A DNA stretch of 64,000 nt from Camellia lanceoleosa (taxonomy: Eukaryota; Streptophyta; Magnoliopsida; Ericales; Theaceae): contig CM045761.1 of assembly GCA_025200525.1 (NCBI GenBank), forward strand, positions 62,900,009 to 62,964,008, read 5' to 3'. Of this stretch, positions 48,060 to 58,965 are shown in pieces. Position numbers and translations under genes: made by a program. The notes below the pieces were generated by a model that did no database searches, was not told where the DNA came from, and saw only the letters and a list, made by a program, of their open reading frames with translations. Position 1 is the stretch's first letter, and each line of letters starts with the position of its first letter.

Positions 48060-51000
48060 TTAAGTCCAAAGCTAAAGAAGGGAAGTGGTACCTTGATAGT
48101 GGATGTTCCAGACACATGACTGGAGATAAATCATTCTTTACTAAACTATCATCAAAAGATGGAGGATTTGTTACTTTTGGAGACAACAAGAAAGGAAAAA
48201 TCATCGGTATTGGTAGCATCGGTATTTCTCCTAACCCTTCTATTGAAAATGTTTTACTTGTTGATGGACTTAAGCATAACCTACTTAGTATTAGTCAATT
48301 ATGTGATAAAGATAATTGAGTTATTTTTGATAAATCACATTGCACAATTGAAAGCACAAATGATCATAAAGCTTTATTCGTTGGTAATCGCCGTAATAAT
48401 ATTTATGTTTTTCATCTTAATGATCTCTATGCTAGTGATGTTAAATGTTTATATGTTAATAATGAAAATAGTTGGTCATGGCATAGAAGACTTGGTCATG
48501 CTCATGTGGATTTAATTGCTAAACTTTTGAGAAAGGATTTGGTTATTGGACTTCCAAAAACTAAATTTGAAAAAGATCATCTTTGTAGTGCTTGTCAACA
48601 AGAAAAACAAACTAAAACATCATTTAAATCAAAATCTCATATCTCCACAACTAGACCTTTACAACTATTGTATATGGATTTATTTGGTCCCTCAAGGACA
48701 TCTAGTCTAGGTGGTAAACATTATTGTCTTGTCATTATTGATGATTATTCAAGATTTACATGGGTTATTTTTTAGCACACAAAGATGAAACCTTTTCTTC
48801 CTTCACAAAACTCGTCAGAGAATTCAAAATGAAAAAGACTTTCTTATTACTAATATTCGAACCGACCATGGTAGAGAACTTGAAAATGAGAAATTTGAAT
48901 TGTTTTGTGATGAGCATGGTATTGGACATAATTTTTCAGCACCTAGAACCCCTCAACAAAATGGTGTAGTAAAAAGGAAGAATAGAACTTTAGAAGAGAT
49001 GAGTAGAACAATGCTTTATGAAAATAATCTTCCTAAATATTTTTGGGTTGAAGTCGTTCACACTGCATGTTATATTTTAAATCGTGCATTAATTAGACCT
49101 ATTCTCAAAAAGACTCCTTATGAACTTTGGCATAATAGAAAGCCCAACATTAGTCACTTGCATGCTTTTGGTTGTAAATGTTTTATGCATAATAATGGTA
49201 AGGATAACTCAGGTAAATCTGATTCAAAATCTGATGAAGTAATTTTTCTTGGCTATTCTTTAACTGGCAAAGCTTATCGTGTTTTTAATAAAAGAACTCT
49301 TGTTGTGGAAGAATCTATACATGTGGCATTTGATGAAACTAACATCTCTGCTCAAAAACAAATTGTTAGTGATAATATAGATTTGGAACCAAATGTGGAA
49401 GATTCAAGTATCTACAAAGAAGAGAACCAACCATGTAAGTTGAACAAAAAGATTGAATAACCTATTCTCCCACCTCAAGAAGAAGGAGGAAACAATGATG
49501 ATTTGCCAAGAAAATGGAAATTTGTTCATAATCACCCTAAAGATTTAATCCTAGGTGACCCTACAAAAGGTATCGAAACTCGCTCTTCACTTAGAAACAT
49601 TTGTAGTAACCTAGATTTTCTCTCACAGATTGAGCCTAAAAACTTTCAAGAAGTTGAATTCAATGAACATTGGATGATAGCTATGCATGAAGAGCTTAAC
49701 CAATTTAAGAGAAACAAAGTGTGAGAACTTGTGCCAAAACCTAAAGATCATACCATTATCAGTACCAAATGGATCTTTCGAAACCAGCTTGATGAATTCG
49801 GCACAATTATAAGAAATAAGGCTAGATTTGTTGCACAAGGATACAATCAAGAAGAAGGTATTGATTTCGATGAAACCTTTACTCCAGTTGCTAGATTAGA
49901 AGCCATTCGCATGTTACTTGCATTCGCATGTTTTAGAGATTTCAAACTTTATCAAATAGATGTAAAAAGTGCATTTCTTAATGGCTTTATAAATGAGGAA
50001 GTTTATGTTAAACAACCCCCAGGTTTTGAAGATCATGCTTTTCCAAATCATGTTTTTAAACTATCAAAAGCTTTATATGGTTTGAAACAAGCACATCGTG
50101 CATGGTATGAACGATTAAGTAAATTTTTGATTGAAAATAATTTTTCTAGAGGAATGATTGACACAACACTTTTTGTTAAAACTAAAAATGATGATTTACT
50201 TATTGTGCAAATATATGTGGATGACATATATTTGGTGCTACTAATGAAACCTTGTGTAAGGAATTTGCTAAGTATATGCAAGGTGAGTTTGAGATGAGCA
50301 TGATGGAGGAGCTAAATTATTTCCTTGGACTTCAAATCAAACAATGTAAGGAAGGAATTTTTATCAACCAAGCTAAGTACACAAAAGAACTACTCAAAAA
50401 CTTTGGTATGTATGACTCAAAAATAGCTGGAACACCTATGAGCACATCCATTAAGTTAGACAAGGATGAAAAAGGTATGTCCATTGATCAAACAAAATAT
50501 CGAGGTATGATCAGCTCACTTCTTTATTTAACTGCAAGTAGACCTGATATTATGTGCAGTGTTTGTATGTGTGTTAGATATCAATCAAATCCTAAGGAAT
50601 CACATAGCAGTGCTGTTAAAAGAATTTTTAGATATCTTATTGGCACTCAAAATTTGGGGCTATTTTATCCTAGAGATGTTGTATTTGATTTAATTAATTA
50701 CTCAGATGCCGACTTTGCCGGATGCAAACTTGATAGAAAAAGCACCAGTGGCACTTGTCACTTTCTTGGTAACTCATTAGTATCTTGGTTTAGCAAAAAA
50801 ATAAAATTTTGTTGCTTTATCAACGGCCGAAGCTGAATATATAGCTTCCGAAAGTTGTTGTGCCCAAATACTTTGGATGAAACAATAATTGGAAGACTTT
50901 GATTTGTATTATGATCATATCCCTTATTAAATGTGATAATACTAGTGCCATCAATTTAAGCAAAAATCCGGTTCAACACTCACCAACAAAATATATTGAA

Positions 51001-51159
51001 ATTCGACATCATTTTTTAAGAGGTCATGTTCAAAAAGGGGATATCGTACTTGAATTTGTAAACATCGACAAGTAATTAGCGGATATTTTCACAAAAAACC
51101 TAAGCGAGGATCGCTTCAATTTTATTCGTGGTGAGCTTGGAATGTCGATTTCTACTTAA
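48060..51159 (+). pseudogene. Copia element 2 pol remnant (protease, integrase, RT, RNase H)
   Basis: Protease motif WYLDSGCSRHMTG is at about 48088-48126. The pre-integrase segment reads HRRLGHAHVDLI and zinc CSACQQEK; the integrase core has LLYMDLFGP, the shifted RTDHG region, and QQNGVVKRKNRT. RT spans 49731-50297 with KWIFRNQLDE, AFLNGFINEEVYV and YVDDI (near 50213-50227). A one-base deletion after YVDDI moves the rest to the frame at 50252-50836 (ELNYFLGLQIKQ, SDADFAGCKLDRKSTSG). The RNase H tail with LADIFTKN-like wording ends at TAA 51157-51159. Frame changes near 48770, 50235 and 50800 disable it. Confidence 0.9.
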
Positions 51160-51830
51160 AAAGTTTTGTTATGACTGTGAAACTTGAATTTTTGTTAAAA
51201 TGATATACGTGTATTACTACATTGATATGGAAACAGTTATATCCGTTGAATTCTCAAATCCTTCATACATTTATTCTCCTTAACAGTTTGCTATTCTTAA
51301 CTGTGTAATTTGTTTTGGGTTCTGCATCTTGAGGTAAAATTAACTTTTCATACATTGATTTTTTTTTAAACCTTCATGGGATTTTTTTTGCATTACCATT
51401 CCAGCAACACCAACGTCCTATTAAGTTTAATTTATGCTGGTATTATTTTATTTTTTTATTTTGCTATTAGGCTTAATTTCTTTTATTTTTATTTTTTTTC
51501 TCATTATTATTTTTTGTTTGGACTTAATTTTCTTTCTTTCTTTCTTTCTTTTTTTTCTTTTTTTTTTTTGCTTTTTAATTTCATTTTTCAGTACTTAAAC
51601 ATAAAAACAAAAATAAATCAAAATACAAATATTTATATTAAAAAAAAAAAACCACCCTTCATTTTTTTACGGCCACACACCAATCAAAAAAAAAAAAAAA
51701 CTTTATTTTTTTCAGGCCATACGCCGATCTTACTTACTCGCATCTTTCATCGTTTTCTTCTTCTTTTTATCACTTTGAGCGACCCTTAACGCTCCTGCCC
51801 CGTATTTTCATCGAGAGCGACGACTCCCCG

Positions 51831-52238
51831 CTAACTATGAAAGGCCAAGAACGGCGTTGCTCCAAATTGGGCCATGGAGGTGGTTTTCCGTTTAAGCTCT
51901 TTATTTTTAGCCTTCAGTGTGCCTATTTCTGCTCACGCATCCTTGTACATGTGCTAGAGCAGAGAGAGTTGGGCGTTGACCTAATGGAGCTCACTCGTCC
52001 TATTCTGCAATCGGTGAGCCAATTTTGTGACTGCCGTCACCGTCTCCATACAGGACGTCAGTGTGAAATGATTGGCTTCTATGTCAGATTGAGCTGCCAT
52101 GATTTGCTCAATCGACATCATAGGAAGGTTAGGAAGAGGAATGACAGGAAGAGTAGTAGTAGGGGCACTCGGTCCAGCAGAGTTTATGGGATCGTTCAGG
52201 TCCGGAAACAGAGTGAGGAGCCGGGATGAGGAAGCCAT
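51831..52238 (-). pseudogene. Antisense coiled-coil ORF in copia element 2
   Basis: An ATG at 52238 ([16 protein letters not shown]) opens a frame of 136 codons to the TAG at 51831-51833, with three in-frame stops (TAG 51981-51983, TAG about 51951 and TGA about 51930). The first part is Pro/Ser-rich and the second half is heptad-like with Leu, Lys and Glu (AEIGTLKAKNKELKRK). On the minus strand a CT-rich leader-like sequence lies upstream. It resembles in style, not in sequence, the antisense protein of the Tat element. Function is unknown; it could also be a captured host exon. Confidence 0.5.
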
Positions 52239-52937
52239 GGATTAGACATAAAAGGTGTAAAAGAAATGAGTTACAGAGAAATAGAAGCGAACAGGCTAAG
52301 GTTTGGCCTCTTCCGTTCAGTTTCTTTTTCTTTTTTTTTTATCTCTCGATAAGGAAGAAGATCGCAGATGATGGAGAAGAGATAGAAGAGAGTGAAGTGA
52401 AGAAGAAGAAGTAGATGAGTGTGATTAAGAAGAAGGCTGAAGAGAAGAAGACAAGGAGGGAGAGATAGTCGAGGCAAGTGGCAATCGATGAGGGCTGCTT
52501 TTGTCGGCCAATGAAGCAACAGTCAGGCCATGTGGCAACAGCGTTTTGCGAAAAACGAGAGAGATGCGAGAGAGTTATATGTGTATGCATATATGTATAT
52601 GTATTGTATAGCTATATATTGATTATCTATTTTTTGATGCCATTTATCACTATCATTTTCCTCATCCTCCTCCAAATTCTGACCCATGATTTCTTTTTGA
52701 TAATGTCACAGGGGGAGAAATTATATGATGTTATGTATTATGGTATTATTTTCAAACTAATCTGATGTTTTGTATTTATAGTTTCATATCTTAATCTTAT
52801 ATCATGTTGTTGATTAAAGCTTATTTATTATATATGTGCTAACCTATGTATTTAGAAATGAATTCAGGGAGCATGACTTGAGGGGGAGCCTTTCTTACTC
52901 CTAAATTAAATCAAAATATCATTGTGTGCCATCATCA

Positions 52938-52950
52938 AAAAGGAGGAGAT
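52938..52950 (+). promoter_or_regulatory. Polypurine tract of copia element 2
   Basis: AAAAAGGAGGAGAT directly abuts the TGTTAG start of the 3' LTR. This purine run primes plus-strand synthesis in LTR retrotransposons. Confidence 0.85.
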
Positions 52951-54095
52951 TGTTAGACTTATTTATTTTGATGATTTATTTAATTATGTTTTAATTTATT
53001 TGAAAGAGAAAAATATAATCCAAAATTTATTTTGATGATTTATTTAATTATATTTTAATTTATTTGAAAAAAAAATAGAATCAAAATTTATTTTGATGAT
53101 TTATTTGAAAGAGAAAAATAAAATCAAAATGTATTTTGTCCCATTATTTCTCACCTAAACCTTTATTCTAAATGTTGTTAGAATATATTTAATATTTGAT
53201 TAAATCAGGAGTTCAAACAGTCCAAAACAAAGGTTCAAACAGCCTAGCACAGCAGCATGCCAAAATGTTCAAAAGGTTCAAGTGGAAGATATTCAAATTT
53301 GTAATGATGGAGTGGAAGATATTCAAATTAATAATGATGGAAGTACAACGACTATAAATTCAAATAAATACAACGGCTATAAACGGCTATAAGTTTTATT
53401 ATATATACCAAAGCCTCTAATGTAAACAAGTTACAAAAAAAAACCCAGAAATATTCTTTTATCTATAATCACTCACATCTATTCTCTGAAAAATTCTCTG
53501 AGAAGTGTTCTTTAATTTTTATATCCTCTCTCATAAATTATACATTAAGTCGTATAGCTTTAAGCCCATCTTTCCTATGTGAGGTTTACAGAAAAACCAG
53601 AGCTTCATTTTTATATCTATCTTTGAGAGATAATTCTTGTAACTTTTTGTGAAAGCAAAAACACCTTCTTTTCAATCCTGTAAGAGTGTAGTACTCTCAG
53701 TGTTTTTTTGGACTTAGAAAGTCTGTGTAAAATCCGTGGAGGATTGCTTTATCTGTGAAAAGGTTGCTAGCACCCTGTGAAGCTAGAGAATAGTGAAAAA
53801 TCTCAAGTGAAGCTTGAGGAGTGGACGTAGGTCGAGTTGAAGCCGAACCACTATAAATTTGTTTGCCTCTCTCTCCCTTATCTCTTTATTTTATTTAAAT
53901 TGCCATAGCTATATTTCATATTTTTATTGTGCTAAAATCATTAATTGACATAGTTGTTAGAACACTTGTTTTAATTATTTTTATTTCATCAATTATATTT
54001 ATCTATTGTGCTAGTCATAATTTTTATTAGGATATTATTATTTTTAATTGTAAAAACCTAATTCACCTCCCTCGCAGGTTGTCTTTTGGGTAACA
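52951..54095 (+). repeat. 3' LTR of copia element 2
   Basis: It is 1145 bp, begins TGTTAGACTT and ends GGGTAACA, followed by the TGTTC duplication. It matches 45284-46408 with scattered substitutions and a short extra segment near 53350-53375. Confidence 0.92.
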
Positions 54096-54181
54096 TGTTC
54101 AAATCTCCCAACCAAACACAACCTTAGTGTTTTGTAAGGATAGAAAGGCTAACTCCCATAAGTGTTAAGTACTGAAAAATT

Positions 54182-54365
54182 ATTGGGTGCTAGGTAGGTA
54201 CAATGTGGCATGCCACATGGTACCTTCAACTAATCACAAACACCATGGCCTCTCATGTTATCTCCCCATCACCCAATACATAAATGTAGCCCCCACTCTC
54301 TTAACTAATGACAAAAGAGAAAAGTACCACATGGCACCTACCCTATTTGCACCCAAAAATTTCTC
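54182..54365. repeat. Short imperfect foldback, MITE-like
   Basis: TTGGGTGC near 54183 and GCACCCAA near 54350 are inverted, as are GTAGGTACAATGTGGCA and CCACATGGCACCTAC. The CATGCCACATGGTACC word is itself palindrome-rich. No duplication was established. Confidence 0.4.
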
Positions 54366-55375
54366 GTTAAGTACTAATTTAACAACTAACAACAATTGAC
54401 TCTCATCGATTAAAAAAAAAAAATTGATTCCTTTCATCTCAAACATTTTGTAATTTATATAACAAAAATAATTTTATATTATTTTCTCAAAGAAGGCCAA
54501 CAAAAAATTACACATGTTTTATTCTCGACTCTAATATTTTTATTCTCATTCCATTGTTTTCTATAATTATTATTTACTCACCCATCTTTATTTCCTTTTC
54601 TTTTTTAATACGTGTTTTTCACATTTAGAAATTAAAACAATTTTCAAATTCACTCCTTTCAAAAAAAAAAATGAAATAACTTATCAAAATTGGTATCTAC
54701 ATCATATACTTTATTTTTTACTTAATTTTTGGACTATTTTTTTTTCCTTCTAATTTTGTAGCTTTTTCTTAAAGCCAATATGAAAAGGAAAATGTTTATA
54801 CTCAATATGCAATACAATCTAACTATGATTTGTGCTAAAGTTAGCTACAACTTGTCATAGTGTATACACCCTATTTTGACCGGCCCTAAGACTTAGGCAA
54901 TTTCTTTTGATTACCCTATGATGACAAAACAAGGAAGTGTTTCTCACAGAATCCTCAATAAGAAAACTTAGAATTTGAGCCCTGTTTCTAAACCTAAACA
55001 ACCACAAATTACCTTTCCAAGGAAATATTCTAACCTCACGATTGCGTCTAAAATGGTTCATTTAGCTAGGATCAACCTTCGTTGCACTTTCGGGGGCCTC
55101 ACTGAAAAATTCTCTCAAAATCTGGGTTACAGCACAATTATTTGAAACTTTTGGGCTAAATTGTAATTTTCAAAACTCAAGGAGTATTTTGTTCTGTGAG
55201 AGAATATTCTATTAAGTCAGGGAATATTCTGTCCATATGTAGAACATTCTCTCAATGCTATCTATGACGCTGACGTGGCGGTCTTGCTGACGTGGCATGA
55301 CTAGATTGGTCTGTGCTGATGATGTGGCAATGACATGTCTTTATCTAAAATAAAAAATAAAAAGAGAGAAATAAG

Positions 55376-55450
55376 AATGCTAGTGAAGGGGTTTGAACCT
55401 CTAACCCAAGACTCCACATTTCAATTCTTAACCACTCTGCCAAAGCATTG
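55376..55450 (-). other. tRNA-like or SINE head segment
   Basis: Minus-strand reading shows a candidate A box (TGGCAGAGTGG) and B box (GGTTCAAACCC), and the two ends AATGCT and AGCATT can pair. Length (about 75 nt) and box spacing fit a tRNA gene or the head of a tRNA-derived SINE. The T-arm pairing is imperfect and I could not assign an anticodon. Treated as tRNA-derived, not as a working gene. Confidence 0.4.
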
Positions 55451-55489
55451 CATTGTGTTATATTTCCCCCCTTTCCCGAAATAATATTT

Positions 55490-55880
55490 GACTGCTTCAT
55501 ATCCCATCAATCCCTATTCACCATCTACTTTCATAATCACACCCCACCATCCCCACTCACCATCCACTTTCATAATCACACCCCACCATCCCCACTCACC
55601 ATCCACTTTCATAATTACATCCCACCATCTTCACTCACTATTTACTTTCATAATCACACCCCACCATCCCTACTCACCATCCACTTTCATAATTACACCC
55701 CACCAGCACCAGTCACCATCTACTTTCATAATTACATCCCACCATCTCCACTCACCATCTACTTTCATAATTACACCCTACCATCTCCATTCACCATCTA
55801 CTTTCATAATCACATCCCACCATCTCAACTCATCATCCACTTTCATAATCACACACTACCATCACCATTCATCATTCACC
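55490..55880. repeat. 39-bp minisatellite, about ten units
   Basis: Units of the type TTCATAATCACACCCCACCA plus TCCCCACTCACCATCCACT repeat every 39 bp. Since 39 is divisible by three, both forward frames stay open and give 13-residue repeats (FHNHTPPSPLTIH), which I regard as non-coding artefacts. It lies just upstream of the TATA box of solo LTR H. Confidence 0.92.
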
Positions 55881-57585
55881 TCCATTATACATTGTCCCCC
55901 CATTAACTCCATTATCTTCCCAAAAATGCTCCACTTTGTCTTCTACTTTATCGTTCACTTTGTCCTCCACTTTGTCTTCCACCATTGCCCACTTGTATTG
56001 GCTATATAATGAGAGCTCTAGTCTTGAATTTGGGGATGAATTTTGAAGAAGAGAAGTGTAGAGAGAGAATGCTAAAATTGTGTTAGAATTTGAAAGAAAA
56101 GAAAGTCTTAAAAACAAGAGAGTTATCTTGCCAAACTAGTGAAGTTACATAGCTCTTACATCTTATCTTTCCTTGTCAAAACCACTCAAAGCCTTAATCA
56201 AAGAGAGAGTATTCTTGCCAAGAAAAGACTGAGCATACCCTTGTTCGAAACCGTCATTCCAAGCTCTTGAATTGAGGATTAAGATCATAATTCACAACCT
56301 TGAGGGTGATCAAGAGGAAGTTTGAAAATCAAGAAGTTCAATCTTTCTTTGGAAGGTTTTAGCTAGGCCTAGTTGGCCGGCCGGTTAGCTTCTTTTGGAC
56401 AAAACGGCATTATCTTCCGATGTTAACCAACTTCCGATGGTTTCGAAAGAATATGAAGCTTTTTCTTTTATTTTATTTTGAGTGTTTTGTAAGGTTTTTG
56501 TTTTGTTGTAATATTCTCGCATCCCTCTCTAATTTGATTTGTAATTATTCTTTCAAGTGTTGTAATAATTCCCTTCTCCGCTTTTTGCTATCCCATTCTT
56601 TTACTTGTTTTCCTTATTTGTGGATATGCATCATGTTTATTTTATTTTTTTTTTTTCATTATATCCATGCTTTGCATCGATGTTTCATGCATCTTGATTC
56701 AGCTAAGTTTGCATTTGTGGATTTAATTAATTCTTATGTGATTATGTGCGCTACTTCATATTCTTGAGATGATTCACATGTCATATCTTAGAAGCCAAAT
56801 CTTTAGTTGCATCTTATGAGTGAATTGCATTAAGATTTTGTATATACGATCATGCATGTTTTACTAACTTTGTTTTGTAGTTGTTCGAGGGACGTCGGTA
56901 AGTATGTAAGTTTTTATGCTTTAGCATTCCATTTGTGTGTGTTTTTTTCTCATTATGTTTAAGCATCCTACCATGTGGCTACTTGCTTACTTGATATAAC
57001 CGTATGAATGTCAGTGGATGGAAGTCGTGTCGCTTAATTTGGAATAATGTTGATTTTTCGTGTTTGTAAACTCAATTTATTTGGGTTGTACATCTTCAAA
57101 ACTCTTTCAAAATACATGAAATCAAATTATTCCAAAATAAATGGCATAGTCTATACTTGTATGCTTCACATAGTAATTTTTAGGATTTATTAAATAATCG
57201 AAATATGAACATATAAAGTAAATGAAATTCATATCATGGTTTAATAAAGGCCGATCTTTTAATCGGGTGAGCAGGGGTGCTCAATTAATGACCTTCCCCT
57301 TTCATACATAAGGTTCTGAACAAAGACAACTTCAGTTATGACGAACAGTGGCCTTGGCACGAGTCATGGGTTTCCTAATTTTCCAAAATATTATGTGGCG
57401 ACTCTGAGATCTGATGACGTAGTCCATTTCTGGCAAAAGGTTTTGCAATAAAATGAATTTTCTAAAAGTTTCCAAATCTGGACTCTAATCTATATTTCAC
57501 ATTGTACTAGTGAGACTAGATCAGAGAGACCAAGGGTCCGAACTATTTAACACGCATGGGTACCCCCTGGGCATGTTACACATAG

Positions 57586-58301
57586 TTCTTATTAGTAAGG
57601 TTTTATGGGGTTGTTTATAAATTTTTTAATTTATTATGATTCTGTGTCAATATATTTGAAGCAATTTCTATTTATAGTTTATGAGTAAAAAATGTCTTGA
57701 ATGAATTGAAGAAAAAAATTTGATTATTAAAAAGTTCAAGGAAGACTATTTTTAACTTTTAGTTTATAAAACATTTTTCCAAATATAGAAAGACACTGCC
57801 AAAAGAGATGCATACTATTTCATTCTTTTCTTTTTTGTTGGATCTGCTATAGATAGAGATTAATGAAAAATGCCTTGTAGCTTGAAAATGGAGGGGCTCG
57901 AATGGCCCAAATTGGTATTTACTAGACAACCGACCAGATGACCACCGAGACGACCAGGTGAAACCCTTGTCTACCGCAGTTGTCACCTTGTCGATTGCGG
58001 CTATCAGCCTTCTCACCGGATGACTGGCGGAACGATTGGCAAGTTAAATTTTTCGAGCCATTCAGACCAAACTCAAATTCGAGCTATGCAGTAGTGTTGG
58101 AGATTAATTAACATAAGCGTAGCAAAGAAAAAAAAACACAATAAAGTTTGAATTCTTATTTTGTAATTGATATAACCATAAATAGATAACAATTTTATGT
58201 TACCAACCTATAAAAAGGATGTATCAAACCAACTCAATTCACAATTCTTTGGCTTTCACATTTTTGACAAGAAAATTGTAGTTCAAGTTTCCATCTCCAT
58301 A
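57586..58301. other. Upstream region of polygalacturonase pseudogene
   Basis: AT-rich. The segment 57900-58060 has repeated CGACCA / GACGACC words and a minus-strand frame (57759-58016) without recognisable similarity. No clear promoter was identified. Confidence 0.35.
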
Positions 58302-58965
58302 ATGGCCCATTCTTCCTCGGGTATGGCTTTGCCTTTGACACTAGCTCCAGCTTTAGTTTTTCTTTCATGTGGCGCTGAAGGTACCCATCTCGCTGCCACT
58401 GATGTGATTGTAGATGTTACAAAGTTTGGTGCTAAGCCAGATGATGAGTCCAATAGTGCTACGCTGAGTTTGAACACGATAAAAATCTACTATTATTTTT
58501 ACTTCAATGATTAGTCTTTTATTTTCTTTGTCTAAATTATAACTTCACACTATAATGTCCATTGCATGACAGGCATTTATACAGGCGTGGAATACAACAT
58601 GTAAATCATCAACATCACCATCAAAGCTTGTTATCCCGCTAGGGTGATTTATGGTAAGGGAGACAATCTACCAAGCGTCATGCTCATCAACTCCTACGAT
58701 TGTTGAAATTCAAGGAACCATATTGGCAAACTCTGATATGTCTGAGTTCATCGGTAGAGAATGTCTATTATTTCAAGACGTTGATGGTTTGAAAGTCTCA
58801 AATGAAAGAAGTTTTGATGGGCAAGGTCAATCAAGATGGAAATATAGCAATTATCGCTCAACTAATAATTGCGATAGCCCTTGCCGATCGTAAGTTCACA
58901 GACCTTCTACGCTCATGCTACAAACATAGAAAAAATGCACTAAAAAGTGTTCAAAATGTAGTGTG

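Larger units (their letters stand above)
51160..52950. other. Long spacer between pol and 3' LTR of copia element 2
   Basis: It contains T-rich simple sequence (51440-51600), the minus-strand ORF at 51831-52238, its CT-rich possible leader (about 52590-52300, read on the minus strand), and the polypurine tract. In SIRE-like elements this position may hold an envelope-like sense ORF; none was recognised here. Confidence 0.6.
45284..54095 (+). mobile_element. Copia element 2, SIRE-like Ty1/copia retrotransposon, 8.8 kb
   Basis: LTRs at both ends start TGTTAGACTT and end TAATA or TAACA. TSD TGTTC is perfect (45279-45283, 54096-54100). A TGGTATCAGA primer-binding site follows the 5' LTR. Gag-pol is in copia order, and about 1.8 kb lies between RNase H and the 3' LTR. 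A long spacer with an extra coding region and the GGAGGAGAT polypurine tract are traits shared with the SIRE/Maximus lineage. Several stops and frameshifts make this copy inactive. Confidence 0.93.
45222..54125. mobile_element. Small MITE split by copia element 2 (tentative)
   Basis: CTAGTTGAGAGATTTGGGAA (45222-45241) and CAAATCTCCCAACCAAACAC (54100-54119) are imperfect inverted repeats. The same pair of ends bounds the intact MITE at 59822-59974. The copia TSD (TGTTC) lies between them, so copia element 2 landed inside this small element. The left end is diverged. Confidence 0.45.
54861..57580 (+). mobile_element. Solo LTR H (2.7 kb), distinct from the PLF family
   Basis: It starts TGTATACACCC, ends GGGCATGTTACA, and is flanked by perfect CATAG duplications (54856-54860, 57581-57585). 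It contains a tRNA-like segment, a 39-bp minisatellite, then a TATA box (TATATAA at 56003-56009) and a purine-rich leader. No coding region is seen. Near its 3' end, TGGCGACTCTG (about 57396) matches the start of a primer-binding site used by some Ogre-type gypsy elements, an odd thing to find inside an LTR. Confidence 0.82.

Noticed and set aside
51376..51789. 137-codon Phe-rich forward frame in copia element 2
   Set aside because: Translation of poly-T tracts; no signal for a true membrane protein beyond base composition.
55376..55450. Functional tRNA gene
   Set aside because: A and B box words are present, but the T stem does not pair well, no anticodon loop could be set and it is embedded in a solo LTR; listed only as tRNA-like.
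55448..56009. Two overlapping long forward frames rich in His, Pro and Ser
   Set aside because: They are an effect of a 39-bp minisatellite (divisible by three) inside a solo LTR. The repeat has no stop in two frames, and no start context or protein family supports a gene.
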